Shown in pieces: positions 50,549 through 64,000 of a stretch of 64,000 nucleotides of DNA. The notes under the pieces are model-generated. The model ran no database searches. It was not told where the DNA came from and worked only from the letters and a program-made list of their open reading frames with translations. Made by a program: the position numbers and the translations under genes. The stretch is from Cynocephalus volans (lineage: Eukaryota > Chordata > Mammalia > Dermoptera > Cynocephalidae): contig NC_084474.1 of assembly GCF_027409185.1 (NCBI RefSeq), forward strand, positions 28,086,382 through 28,150,381. The letters run 5' to 3'. Positions within the stretch are counted from its first letter, which is position 1, and each line of letters begins with the position of its first letter.

Positions 50549-52399
50549 CTTCCGGGAGTCCTACAGGAGGGCAAGGGAAGGGTTTATAAAAATACGGCAG
50601 GATGGCATTGCTCGCAATTCCTCTCCTGCCTGAGCCTTCTCTGCCAGTGACTGACAGTGGGAAGGACGCAGAGGACGTGATATCACCAAAAGTCAGCAAT
50701 TAGATTGGCAAAGGGGCAAAGCAAACACCCTAGGGTTTATAAGAGAGTAGAGACGAAATAAAAACGCAAGGCTCATAGAGTGTCTAAGAGCTGCGTGGGG
50801 AGGGACAAACTTCCATGTGGTGATTCACACTCCTTGGCGTGCTGAAGTTGTCTCTTTTTAATACCACCTGAAGTCTATGAAATTTCATAGTTTGTAGAAG
50901 AATTAAAAACAGTTTACAAATAAGTAAAGACAAACTAACTCATTTACTCTTGGTTTTTTTTTTTTTTTTTTATAGGAAATTGCTCACTCACAAGGATTCT
51001 AAGTACCTGTAAGTGCGCTGGAAAAAGCAAATGTTCAAATATACCCCCACAGCATAATTAACTAGTAGGGGAAGTTCAAACAGCTGTTTCTAAAACAAAA
51101 CACCTGACTAAGGTGTTTACTCCCTCTAATTCAGGCCAATAAAAATGCACTGACTTTTCTCATAACCACATCAACGAATCTTTTTATGTGGTAAGAGTGG
51201 AGACTCACCACATTTAATTGCCAATTTTGGAATTTATGTACCATAGTATTGTTGCTTTTGAAAAAGTATTATTTTTCCTCGATATGGTTGCTTATTTATA
51301 TGACCAAAGGAATTACTCTACTCTTTGTTATATGTAGCATAACTTAACTTTTCTTCATAAATTACAGTAATAACTTACTTGCTAGTTGGAATACTAAGAA
51401 ATTTTAAAGACTGTTCAGTCTTGTGGTAAAATACAACAGAGATGTTGGCCTTTTTAACTTTTAATGCTATTTTCTTTTGTTATTAGCAGTTGTTTCTTAA
51501 CAGTACTATACCTGCCATGGTATTGTTATGAAACAGTTACTACACCAAGAGAACAGTTTATCAGTTATCTGGAATGAGAGAATTTTAGAATATGAAAAGG
51601 TTCTAGTTGAGAGCAGTGTCTTTAAAACATCTTTTAGCCAAAGTCCACAGTAAGAAATACATTTTACACTATGATCTGATAGTCTTTTGTTCACACATGC
51701 ATATGCGCACACACACAGAAGAAACATAAGTTTGGCAAAACAAGACTTTACTCATTGAGCAGAGTGTGCTCTGATATTTTCCATTTCATAGCTCTGTCAC
51801 AATCTATGGTTTGAAAAGTAGAGCCCTAGAAGACACCTACTTATTAATATTAAACAAAATCACAGAGTCCCAGCACTATTGGGATTTGTGTGTGGTGACT
51901 GAGCGGGCAGGGTGCAAAGCCATCTGACCCTGAGTATTTTACCAAAGAGCAAACTAGCAGAACGGCAGGCAGATAGATGACTGGCTTACCCGTTATAGCA
52001 ATTCGAGTTCTTATACTGAGGTTAGGTTTTATTTTCCTAGATAATATTTTAACACCTTTAAGATTTTTCAGACATGTCTGATAGAAGTCAAACATGACAA
52101 AAGCTAACACTGAACAGTTAATAAGTTACTCATAGCTTGATAGCTTATTTCGGCATATTTAGAAAAAGGAAAAAACACATTCTTAGACCAAACCTGAGAC
52201 ATTAAAATCATGTCTTCAGTTTAATCTTACTTTTCTTGTAATAAGTAATTTTCCTGCAATAATGAATTCCAGAGCTGCAGTTATAAAGCGTTTCTTCTAA
52301 AAAATGACTTTTTATTATATCACTTTTACAAAATTATTTACAGCTTTGCCTCCACTTTGGAGTAAAATCTCATTTTAAGTAAATCTCATTGCCAAATGT

Positions 52400-53060
52400 T
52401 TCCATTCTTTTTTGAACTTGACCTCTCCGTGGTATTTGCTACTGCTGACTTCTTGACATTTTTTCCTCTTCTGGTGTCTATGACCTCATCACTTTTTTCT
52501 GGGCATTTTCCTAGAATCTGATTATCCATTACTTACTCCTTAAATGATGTTGGTCCCTAGAACTTGGTTCTCATCCATTCCTCACTCTACTCAGATGGCC
52601 TTGGGGACCCAAACACATGGCTTCAACCACCACACCACTCCCCTCTATTAGATCTTAGATCTCTACTGTAGGCCCATATACGTGTGACCTAGTCATTGTT
52701 CCGACTTGGATGTACCACAGAGTATCTGAAACTCAATGGGCAGTTTGAGTCATTATATTTCCCCTGGAAACCTACTGTAAGCATCCTTTAGAAGAACGGC
52801 ATCCTACCAACCCCAAACCTTGGCATTCTGTTAAACAACCTCTTTCTACCCTGCACATCAAATAGATCACGACATCCTGCGATCCAATCTAGAATTCATG
52901 CCTTCCTTACCTTCACTGCCGCTGTCCTGTTTGCATGGTCCCTCCCTTGCCCCCAGCCACATGTTCCTTCTGTGGATATCTGCCTGAGCCTCCTTCACTG
53001 GGGTCTATTTCAGGATGTCACTACCCCCATTCCATTCTCCCATCTCTTTTACCAAAGGTC
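52400..53060 (+). repeat. L2 LINE fragment
   Basis: tttgctactgctgacttc, cttctggtgtctatgac, ctcactctactcagatggcc and attctccatctcttttacc-type wording follow the internal 3' L2 region. Diverged. Confidence 0.55.
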
Positions 53061-53619
53061 CATAAATGACTAACTTTTGCTTACCTCCCCAATGTGTGAC
53101 CTATGGGCGGATTTTCAAATTGTTGTTTTGATCATGAAATCCTTTCTTCAAAGGATGACCAGGCAGAGGCCTAATGTGAAAGCAAAGTGGCTCCAATGAT
53201 AGCTATTGAAAGACCTTAACAAAACTAGGGCAAGGGATCTGTCCCCACAGGCTGCCATGTTAATATACTGCGGTCTCTGACCCTGCACATAGCATGTCTC
53301 CCACGGCCCCTTTGTCAGTTCAGTGTCTCCTCCTCTCTGACTCTTCACAGCCACTGGGTACCACGGCTGTATGTGCTCCTGTCTCAGGAGGGCAAAGACT
53401 TATTCCTATCTCCCTTTTTCTATTTTTCTTTTTTTAGGTTCACAGTTATGGTTTTCTTTCTTTTTGGTTTTGGTATAAAATTAATTGCTGAATTAGAAAA
53501 TGAATATCAATTCTCTGAAAACATAACAGGAACTTGTGTTAAGTCAGGGGTGATTCTACTTTGTGTAGAATATTTTGTTCGGTTAATTTTTTTTCTCTCT
53601 CTCTCCAGCATTTCAACAA

Positions 53620-53760
53620 CAGTTTTAACCTTTAGTCTATGGATTCCTCGTTATTTCCATATCTCTACACATTCTCCCTCTACATCCTTGGTACCCAGCA
53701 CAACACCTGGCATGAGGGCTTTCTCAAAGTTTGGTGGAGGAATAAATGAATAAAGAGGAA
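53620..53760 (+). repeat. L2 tail fragment
   Basis: ggtacccagcacaacacctg, gcatgaggg and ggaataaatgaataaa match the L2 terminus 'cccagcacctagaacagtgcctggcac / aataaatgaatgaa'. Confidence 0.55.
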
Positions 53761-55384
53761 TAAGTAGAGAATATTTCAGATAATTACAGTGAAAAAAAAT
53801 ATTAAATTTGATCTTTAGGTAGTTGTTAGTGTTTAGTGTAAAAAAATTCCTAGTTACCTAGCCTAGGGGGAAAAAATGGACAACTGATTCCTAAAATCAT
53901 TCTATCTACGTAATGCAGCATTAAACACATTCATTAGTAAACACTATTTACTGGATTAAAGAGTAGCCCATTAGAGGAGCTGCTTACAAAGCCTTTTCTG
54001 TTTAATGAAGTGGATAAGATTAGTCAAAGATCAGCATGCAATTATTTATTTTTTAAACTCAGTAGTGGTATGTATCATAACATTTTGCTAAATATATTAT
54101 GTGCTCTGAAATTTACTTCTCTAGTAAAAACTGAACAATACAGTGAAGAGACTCAAAAAGAGAAAAAACAATCAAATGCTTTATCATTTTTCTTGTTTAA
54201 TGAAGAAACTGTAGATTTACTACAGCTCTTACACCCAGGAAATTCTTCAAGTAGAGAATTTCTTCCTAAGCTGTTCCTTAACAAAACAAAACACCATACA
54301 CAACATCCAACACCACATACACACAAATGAAATTTAACCTTGCTCCTAAATTATTTGGATATGATATTAAATTACAAATGTCTGTTTAAAGTCACGAAAC
54401 TGAAGTGAAGGAACTCCTTTCATTGCTAGGCTACCCATGGTTGTTTTCAGTACATCAAAGACAAATTATGCTCAGTGAATAAAAAGTAATATTATGTAGA
54501 AAAATTAAGTAATGATGAAATTTGCTGAGTGTCTTTAGACTCAAGCCTAAAGCAAATGTTTTGCCTTCATCCTCTGTCGAGTGATCTTGAATCATTCCAT
54601 TGCCTCGAAATCTTTTTCTCATGTTTCTAGAACACAGAACTGCCCACAGAGACTAAAATTGTCATCCCACAACCAGATCACCAGCATCATCCCTGGTTCA
54701 CTGTTGTTCTTTCAAGTGTTTGTTGACTTTTGTTCAGCCTGATCTTCATATGATGAAAATGTCTAAAAAATATTCTAACAAAAGCAATGCACAGAAATAC
54801 TGAAATGCCATTAAATATAGGCTCTAGAGAGATTTATGTCTGTCAGCCTTGAATTCAGATATTGGAAATCTATAATCAGATTTGAAGTAAATAAACGAAG
54901 GGGTGTCTATAAATGCACATGAGTACTGGATCACCAGAGGACTAGGATACCGGCTCTTGTTGCCCTGTTTTGTTTCATGCATGACTGAGGGTGTTTGATA
55001 AACTTCAATGAGAGTCATTTAAAAGGCACATTTTAGTACGCACAATCTACATAGCACTTCAGCAGTTTGATTTTATGAAGATTCTTACACCAGATGAAGG
55101 CACTGTTGCTTCTGCAGGGCTCTAGGAATTCTTAGGATGACAAGTCATGAAACTGTCTTGTATACAGAACTTTCAATAAAGTCATCCAACTTCTCTCTTA
55201 ACTGGGATAGGTCTAATCCTAGTCCCAACACAAGGCATTAGCCAAGGGTACTCTTTTGCTACACGTTACAGAAGTTAAAGGAAATACTTCAAAAATAATT
55301 GTGCTCATAACTTGCAGGCAAAGAACTTTTGTGTAAGGGTAGAAGAATGGTGGAAATGCATTCTCTCATAATGGTCATACCACA

Positions 55385-55625
55385 GGCTTTGCAGTCAGAG
55401 TCTGCATTGGAATTCTAACCTTGCCATTTACTTGCTGTGTGTGATGGTGGGCAAATTAAGTTACTCAACCTCTGAGCCTCAGGTCCCTCATCAGTAAATT
55501 GGGAATAAAACAGGTTTACTTGCAAGATTAAATTTGATAATATACTTATAGTTCTGTACAACTGTGTGCCTGGCAAATATAAGCTGCTACTGTTACTATT
55601 AATGTTGTTATTTCTGTCATCACTA
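55385..55625 (+). repeat. MIR SINE
   Basis: ctttgcagtcagagtctgc, cttgccatttacttgctgtg, cctctgagcctcaggtccc and cctggcaaatataagctgc follow sense MIR. Confidence 0.8.
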
Positions 55626-57020
55626 CTATTGCAACAATAGCTGCAGGACAATCCAGACGTGGAATTCCATGCCATGGCTACCAAAACACGCATCAACATT
55701 CTTCATTCAAATCGGATGTGAAGTTTACTCTATTTAAAGATAAGAGCCACCTTAAAAAGCCCATTCTCCAGCTTTCAGTAGAAGGTGAGAAATGACTGTT
55801 GTGGTCTGCTGGACTCCCTTTAGGAAGCCATGAGATCCAGATGAACTTTTCAGTAGTTATTATGTCAAGGCATTTTCTATAGAACTTTCGTACATTTCCA
55901 TATGCCAATATTTTTGAGTTGGCCATGTTTGTAAGAGCCCAGTCATCAGTAAAGCTGATTTGGGTGGAAGTTGAACTAAGACCATGTAGCATGACCATTC
56001 CCAGGAGGGGCTGCCATTAGTTCTCTCAAAAGATGCCAACCAAGCTTCTTGGTAGAGACCTGGTTCTTATCACCAGGAAAGATGACCCAACTGTAGAAAG
56101 CTGGCAAAAAGTGCCCCATACTGTGAAGATCTAGGAACCGAGGGGGAGTTAGTGTCATTCAGTTGAGATTCAAGCACTGCACCACTTCAATTAAAACCCA
56201 GAAGTGTTCTTCAAAAAAATTAATTGCTTACATAGCCAAGTAGTATGATCTCTTTGAGTTAGTCACATATACCTTTTAGCCTATGCCATTTAATCATTAA
56301 CAGTGAGACTTTGTGAAAAGACACTTAAGCACAGCCCAAATCCATTGCTTACAGCCAATTAACAAATGACTGGGGAGAATAAGTCTTGGCAAAATTGTGA
56401 CCTTTCCTACGTTTATAAACAAATGGCTGGTAGTGGTATATGACAATAATAATAATTATTGGAGTACATTTCAAGTTTAGTACCTTCAATATATAGTCCC
56501 TGAAAATTTTCAATGCTTACAGAATGATCCTGTACTCTAGCATTCTAGGAGTAACAATATTTTAGAGAGATCTTGTACAACAATATCTTTAGAAGGCCAT
56601 TCCTTGGCTCTCTGACATGAGCGAGTATTTGCATTTTTTCCCCAATGTAAATTACAAGTCAAGATTAGTATATTAGATTGTACATAATTAGTCCATAATT
56701 CTCTGCTGAATCTTTATTCTCACACTGAGACTTGCAAAGAAACTACCTGTCAAGAATATGACTAAGGCTAGACTTGAGTCTCAAGTAGGACAGTTGGATC
56801 TACCTTTAAAGTTAGCCACCAATCATCAAGTATACCTACAGATTAATCACATTAGCTCACTGACTTGAAATATGGCTGGTAAACTCAGCTTCACTATGAT
56901 GTTAAAAGGACAATGAAGAAATGTGGCACCTGCCAGGTAACTCAGCATAAACCACTGAGGACATCTATCTGTCTTCTAAAAGTGATCAGGAAGCCTTCCC
57001 TGACCAAGGATCTGCAATAT

Positions 57021-57090
57021 GGGTCTTCAAAAAGTTCATGGAAAGATTTGTATTGTCTTTTAATTTCATTTGTTTCATGACTGAAGTACC
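57021..57090. mobile_element. MADE2-like mariner MITE
   Basis: Palindromic element: left arm gggtcttcaaaaagttcatg, centre attgtcttttaatttc, right arm tcatgactgaagtacc. Its reverse complement shares the core of the element at 24660-24730. Confidence 0.7.
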
Positions 57091-57799
57091 TTTGTATTGT
57101 TGAGCTATTCACAGAGAAGAGATATTTGGAAAATTTCAAAATTCAGAATGTGGTTTAATTTCATCTCAAAACTTTGCCTCACCAAAATTAGCTCTAAGCT
57201 AGTTATTTTCAACAGGAACTACCAGTTCTTTTATTCCTGGAAGCAAATATACATATACTAAATTCAGTTGAATTAGGTACCTTATGTTTTAAAAAAACTC
57301 CCCAAACTCTTGAGTTTTCTCTTTCCTAATCAACTATATTTGGGCAAAGAAGAAAATACGTACAAGATAAGAACATTATGTAATGGATTGCTGAAGACTC
57401 TCCAACCAGAATACGAAAGTTTTAAAAACAACAGCAATCAGACATGTATTTCTCACTGGAAGGATATACTCAATGTATGATCTCTTAACCAAAAAGAAAA
57501 AAAAAAAATGGAATCTGAATCTCATTAAGCTTCCAGATCTATCTACCAATTTGTTGGAAATACAGGGGATAAAAGAACATGTCAAATGATACAACATGGA
57601 TGCAATCAAGAAAACCCAGACTCTCAGGAACTCTGAAAGACAGATGGTATGGTTATTTCAACAGAAATACTCCAGGTTAAAAAAACCCAAAAAAAGACTG
57701 AGTGAGAATCTATAGATTAAAAGACACAAGAGACATATGATAAACTCTTAAATAAATAAAATGAGGAATGAATGAATGAATGAATGAAACCACTGGAGA

Positions 57800-59140
57800 A
57801 AAACACTCAACAAAGTAGGAATAGAAGGAAACTACCTCAATGTAATAAAGGTCATATTTGAAAAGCCCAAGACCATTCAACGAGGAAATAATAGTCTTCT
57901 TAACAAATGGTGCTGGGAAAACTAGATAACCACATGCAAAAGAATGAAGTTGGATCCTTACACCCTACAACATATACAAAAATTAATTCAAATTAATCTA
58001 TTTGATTAAAGACCTACATGTAAGAGCTAAACTATAAGTCTTTTGGCAATGACTTCTTGGATATGACACCGAAAGCATAGGCAACAACAACAACAAATAG
58101 ATAAATTTGACTACATCAAAATTATGTTCATAAAAGGGCACAATTATCAGAGCAAAAAGAAAGCCTACTGAATGGGAGAAAATATTTGCAAACCATATAT
58201 TTGATAAGGGGTTAATATCCAAAATATATAAAGACATCCTTAACAACATGGAACAACTCAAGAACACAATAACCACCAACCTGATTAAAAAATGGGCAAC
58301 GGACTTCAATAGACATTTCTACAAAGAAAATACACAAATGATCAAGCACATGAAAGATGCTCAACATCACTAATCATATGGGCAATGTGAATTGAAACCA
58401 CAGTGAGATACTACCTCACAACCATTAGGATGGCTACTATCAAAAATCAAAACAAAACAGAAAATAAGCATTGATGAAGATGTGGAGAAACTGGAATGCC
58501 TGTGCACTATTGGTGGGAACATAAAATGGTGCAGCTGTTATGGAAGACAGAATGGCAGTTACTCAAAAAATTAAGTATAGAATTACTATATGACCTAGCA
58601 ATCCCATTTCTGGGTATATATCCAAAATAAATGAAAGCAGGGAAGAGATATTTGTACACCCATGTTCACAGCAGCATTACTTACAATAGCTAAAAGATGG
58701 ATGCAACCCAATTCGTTCATTGATGGATGAATCGATAAACAAAATGTGGTATATACATATAATGGAACATCATTTAACCTTAAATAAGGAAGGAATTCTG
58801 ACACATATTACAAAATGAATGAACCTTGAAGACATTGTGCTAAGTGAAATAAGCCAGTCACAGAAAGACAAATAGTACATGATTTCACTTATATGAGGTT
58901 GTCAAATTCCTAGAGATAGGAAGTAGACAAGAGGTTGCCAAGAACTGGGGTTGAGGGAGGAATGGGGGGCTGTTTAATGGATAGACGCTTTCATTTCTGC
59001 AAGATACAAAGAGTTCTAGGGATTGGTTGCACAACAATGTGAATGTAATTAATACTACTGACCTGTTCACTTAAAAATGGTTATTAGGAAGGTAAAGCTT
59101 ATGCTATGTGTATTTTAACACTATTAAAAATTAAAACTAA
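57800..59140 (+). mobile_element. Older 5'-truncated L1, about 1.3 kb
   Basis: Sense L1 ORF2 end and 3' UTR: aatggtgctgggaaaactag, acttcttggatatgacacc, gggagaaaatatttgcaaac, atcccatttctgggtatata and a 3' UTR ending tatgctatgtgtattttaac. Many stops in the ORF2 frame. More diverged than the L1 at 42325. Confidence 0.9.
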
Positions 59141-62100
59141 AAAAAATTAGTAATATATAATTATTGATTGGATATTTAATGGTAATAAATTATTAATTTT
59201 GCTAGATGGCTAAGGTACTGAGTACCACCTACAATTTCTGTTCTACAAAAATACACACTGAAATATATACAAATTAAATCATAAAATATCTAGGATTTGC
59301 TTTGAAAAATCATCGTTGGACAGAACAGGGCAGTGGAGGAATATGGTAAGGATACAGATAAAACAAGATTGGCCAGGACTTGATATTTGTTAATGCTGGA
59401 GAGATTACATTGGGTTACACTGTGCGACTCCATTTACCTTTGTGTGTGTTTGAGAGTTTCTATAACAAAAAGTTTAAAAATATAAAAATATTCACTGTTG
59501 TCTTTGGTGGTGAAACTATGGATTAAAAAGATTTAATTTGAAAATTTAAAACACATCCAAACCATACTTTTAAAATACCCCCAAAATTGTAAAAGCCAAA
59601 ATTGCCTTGCAAAGTTCCTCAGCACATCACCTTTTATTGAAAAAAAGGTGCTGGGACTTGCTTGGGTGAGAGTTTAGAATATACATAAGAACGTATGTCA
59701 GATACTGCTTTAAAGCCTGTGTTACCTTTACTCATTTTTATCACATGGGATGTTCTTTTCTAGAAACCCAGAGGAACTCCTACATTTGTAATTGAAGCCA
59801 CAGGAACTTCGTTTCATACATTTAGGAACAGCAGTATCACATTGCAATGTTGCTTGGCCACAAAGGAGAAATCTCAGTGTAACTTAAGAATAGTAAGTAA
59901 CCCTAGAAGCATCTCATTTAGGGCCTCTTGCATTTATTTTTCACTTGTATGGCTCCTGCAGACTTTAATTTTTTTTTTTTTCCCTGATCCACAATGCCAG
60001 TGTTATCATTTGACATCCTATTACTGGCTATTTCTTCCTAGTTAAGTGATTACAGCTACTGGGGAACGCCTGTCACGAATAACACATGGAAACTTGTTTC
60101 CTTCTTAGCATTGTTATCTGCAGTTTCACTCCTGGTAGATTTCAAGTGGCTTTCATTCAGAACAGTCTTACTCCAGTGAGGGACAGCTGCTGAAGATTCA
60201 TTCATTCCTACCAACAGCCTCCTTCATTAATTTCTAAGCTCCCCGAAGACAGGAATATGGCTAGGTACCTACTACACTACTGTGTACATGTTCTATACAT
60301 TATAGAAGACTGACTTGCTGAACAACTCAGTGTCAGGCCAGGAAACAAACGGTGACTCAGGCAGGAGACGGGTGTGTGGCCAGGAAGGAGCGTGTTCTGG
60401 ATATGGGAGCCTGTCTAACCCTGAGGTTGTGTGTGTGCAACTTGAGAAGGGTGCCATTTGGTTTTACAACTTTCTGAATTACTTTATGGATGTTTTTAAA
60501 AATCATTACCTACAACTAAACCATGCCATGCTAGAAGGCTAAGATACTGAGTACCACTTACTACTTCTATTTTGACAAATTCTTTCGATGGCATTTTGAA
60601 TTTTGGGTAGTCCTAACATGGAGACCACACGGTATTAGCATGGGATCTTACACAATAGCAAAACCATGGTGGATTCTTCCTGGTCCCCAGGGAAAAGGGG
60701 GCAGTGGGTACATTCTTCTGTGATGTTTGATTTATTCAGGTGACCGGGTTGAAGTTCATGCTGCTCAGATTATTTTGTTGCCCATTTATGTTAAGAACTA
60801 GTACAGTTACATTTGCATTGCTAAGTCCAGTTATTTGCACATGATATTTGATCTTCATTTTCTTGTAAATAAGCACTGTGAAAACTGTTTTGAAGGTGGT
60901 GTGTGCTCATCCTCAATTCTCCCTACCTCACCAGGAAGTTACACTTTCTTATGTTATAGCCATGTTCATGAAGGTGGCTTGCAGGCTTTGAGAGAGAGAG
61001 AAAAAAAAGGTATTAATAATTTTACTAACTGAACTGCTGAAGCAAACTAGTGACCTTCTCAGAGCAAAGTTTGGTGAAAGGATCAGAATGTAGAGTTTAT
61101 AGTGTTTTTAACAAAAATGTAAAGCAGTCAGACACTATTTTACTGACAGTGTTGCATAAGCATACAAATTTTTTCCCGTAAATTCAGCAGCTTTGTCCCC
61201 ATGACAACAAAATACCTTTTATACCCTGCGCTCTGTCTACAACGAGCTGGAGCCTTACCGCTGGCCACTGTTCACATCACCATATTACACAGACTCCAAA
61301 GAACACTGCAGGTCACCTGCAAACACGCTGCTATCTTTCCTAACTTCTCCTGCTTTGTCTTTTATCAGTTCTGGGAGCTCCCATTCCTGGAGCTCTCTAC
61401 CTGCCCAGCACCATTTAAGCACATTATGCAGGCAAAATGCATAGAAGAACCACACAAGTCTCATGAAATTCCCACCGTTTGGCCTATAAGAGAAAGGTAG
61501 AATTATACATTGAACGAAACCATCATAAAGAGCTGAGAAAAAAACCTAACTCTTATTTCCTAGCCTCAAATACCATTGTAATGTATTTTTAGTGGCAAAC
61601 ACAAACCCCTCACAGAATTGAGGCTGCTTCAGAAATAATTTTCTTAACCCATTTTTACTTACTTTCTCAAAAAAATTCTACTTTTGGCGGTCTATGGTCC
61701 TTTGAGACTCAAAATAGATAGAAAGTTGAAAGAAACCCTGTTTATCTCCTTTTGGGCTTTTAGAATGGGATCCAGAATATTTTACTCACTATAAAAACAA
61801 AGTATCTTACACCTCCTTTCTCTAGAAACCTTAAATCTAACCATTTATCTAACCATGAATATATCTCTATCTTTTATGTAACTATGTTTTAAAAGATACA
61901 CCCCAAGATTTTTAGTGTTGAATTATCAATGCCACAAATGCCAAATATTACATTAGATCTTGTGTAACCGAAAACGAATAAGTCATTTCAGTTTTATTAT
62001 AAAAACTAAATATAGCACCCAGTTATTAGTGAGGAAGCAGTTTCTCTTTGTGCTTAGATATAGCAGTAAAGCATTAAATGAAAAATTGTTCTTATTTTTA

Positions 62101-64000
62101 ATGTAGCTCTGGTTCTCATCTACATACCCTTGAACATTTTGCTTTGCTATTTTTCTTTTTCCATCTTACATTTCTAAACTGAAAAACAAAAAAAATTAAC
62201 AGTAAAATAAAGCAAGTAAATGCATAAGATAATATAAATTTGTCCAATTTAAATTCTTTAAGTTGAGACATTTAAGAAATATTTTACTACTTAAGTCATT
62301 GCTCCAATTTTAGATAGCTCCAGCATTTTGAATTAGTGACTGGGTTTTACAAAGTACCTATGGTGTTCTTACTACAAACTAAAAGAAAAATGAATTTTGC
62401 TTTTTAATTTTTACCCTATTACTATTTTCAGTTTATAAGTACATTTAAAATATATGATGTCTTTTCCTTTTTGAATACGTATCCCCTTTCATCTATGAGA
62501 TCAATATCTACACAAATTCCTAACAATTGCTATTTTACTGGGATCACAAAGTAGAGTATATCACTTTTAAAAACTGCTATTTAAATAATTAATCTTAGAC
62601 TAGAAAGAGCTTCTAGAAGGCTCAACTATTTCAGAAAGTATGACGAGGTCCTCAGGATAGGGGACTCGCATTTCGAATTTGTGGAATAAAAGATAAGGCT
62701 CCTAAATTCTATCTGCACTGATCCTACACAGGCAGCTAGGCTTCCACTGTTAAGCAATTATGAGAGTTGCTGTGGCCCAGCGAGGTGTGATGCTCTCAAT
62801 GTGAGCAGGTTTAGGAGGATTTGTTGCTCAATGTGAAAAGCTTTGTAAGCATGCTCACATCAAGGACAAACCTTTGGGCAGGATTAATCAAATGAAAGAA
62901 AACAATACACCTGTTTTAGGCCCCTTAAACAATTCCTTATTTGGAATGCTAATATTATAGCCACAAACAGGGCCTGAATGTCACTTAAAAATTCTTCCCA
63001 TTGAGGATATTTTGTTTTGGGGGAAAGATGCTGAAGAACAGGAATGGGCACTCTGAATGCAGTAGTGGTTTATTTTTAAGGCCTCTTACTGGCTGCTCAC
63101 AAGGGAAGGATTAAGGATAAGCTTTGCAAATTAGTTCCCTTGTCTGAAAAAAGAAAAATGCTAAAATGTTATTTCTTCTATAAAAAAAAAAATACAATCT
63201 ATGAGAACCAAGGGTTCCATTGTCGTCTTTCCTCCTGTCTAAAGATATCACTGCCACCATGGCATATTAACTTTTTTCAAGTTTATAAGGCCCTATCACT
63301 GAGCGGCTGGCATGAAATGTCCAGTTTGGGGAGTTGGGCACATAGCTCTGATGCCAATTAAGAAATAATCTGGATTACCATGAGAGAATGTATGCACATG
63401 AAAAATAAATCATGGTTGAACTACCACCTGAATGATTTGGGAACAAAATCCAATCCTGTGGTGGGACTAATCAGGTCATTTTTACTGATTAGATATGTGA
63501 CACTTGCCTGCATCAATTTTCTCCTACTTAAGAAACTCCCTTTCAACATCATGAAAATAATACCCAAGTAGAGAATAAGAGAAAGAACTTCACTATTCGA
63601 AAGATTAATTTTGATTGTAGAGAAAACCCCATTGAATCCCAAACATGGGAAAAGCACCAAGAAGTGGTACAAAGGGAGGCGGAAGAATAAAGCCAGCATG
63701 GGCCTGGCCAAGCTGGCCTCAACATGCAGGGCCACACAGTGCCAAGGGACAGGCTAAACAGCTAGGTCCAATCAAAAGACCTATCAAGATGTCATTTGTA
63801 ACCACTTGCCTATCTCTCTCTCCTGTCTAGTGTTACAGCCACTTTTTAAGCCTTTATTATTGCCTACCAGGAGGACGGAGCAATAGTTTTCTTTGCCATC
63901 AGATTAATCTTCCAAATTGTACACTTCCGTCCTGTCGCTCCACTGCTTTGATATTGTTCATGACAGCCCCATACCCACAGAACATACTCCTGCCACTTGG

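Larger units (their letters stand above)
48800..64000 (-). other. Part of the next EYA1 intron (more than 15.2 kb)
   Basis: The DLDET-containing exon is expected upstream and was not found here. The region holds a GC-box minisatellite (50461-50548), L2 (52400-53060 and 53620-53760), MIR (55385-55625), a MADE2-like element (57021-57090) and an old L1 (57800-59140). The rest, notably 53770-55380 and 59600-64000, is mostly unique AT-rich sequence with no gene I can support. Confidence 0.75.

Noticed and set aside
50278-50699. Overlapping Gly/Trp/Arg-rich open frames on both strands
   Set aside because: Produced by the GC-box minisatellite and the absence of AT-rich stops there; no splice context or known domain.

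Overview
This is a mammalian nuclear genomic window: AT-rich, repeat-dense, with short widely spaced exons bounded by splice sites. The lineage is indicated by two tRNA-derived dimeric SINEs, at 47048-47211 and 26171-26339, plus a fragment near 14269. They resemble the colugo (flying lemur, Dermoptera) CYN/t-SINE family. No Alu was seen. Galeopterus variegatus or Cynocephalus is therefore the most likely source. The species call rests on recognising that SINE family by eye.

One protein-coding gene is present, on the minus strand: the 3' half of EYA1 (eyes absent homologue 1, transcription coactivator and tyrosine phosphatase). Seven consecutive coding exons were placed to the base, in transcription order: 48799-48710, 21550-21492, 21374-21214, 20260-20146, 20036-19915, 15631-15531 and 6035-5955 (stop at 5957-5955). 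They join in frame to encode 242 residues, most of the C-terminal Eya domain, with no stop or frameshift. Residues such as [18 protein letters not shown] and [20 protein letters not shown] fit EYA1 rather than EYA4. The 3' UTR probably runs from 5954 to about 4080, with an AATAAA (minus strand) at 4099-4104. The exon with the DLDET phosphatase motif and the N-terminal half of the gene lie beyond 64000. One intron starts with GC instead of GT.

Layout: 1-4080 is downstream intergenic DNA with MIR and L2 relics. 4080-6035 is the terminal exon, carrying a small antisense L1-tail insertion in the 3' UTR. 6036-15530 and 15632-19914 are introns with MIR, L2, old L1 and microsatellites. 19915-21550 is a compact cluster of four exons. 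21551-48709 is a 27 kb intron with CYN SINEs, L2 blocks, a nested L1 pair and a half-length Tigger1 DNA transposon ending 110 bp from an exon. 48800-64000 is part of a further intron, with a GC-box minisatellite, L2, MIR, an old L1 and a MADE2-like element.

I found no second gene, no RNA gene and no sign of a novel multi-gene system. The points most worth checking are the GC-AG intron, the young SINE insertion with a perfect target-site duplication, the GC-box tandem repeat, and the retroelement tail in the 3' UTR. Repeat boundaries are by-eye estimates, generally good to a few tens of bases, except where a target-site duplication or splice site fixes them.
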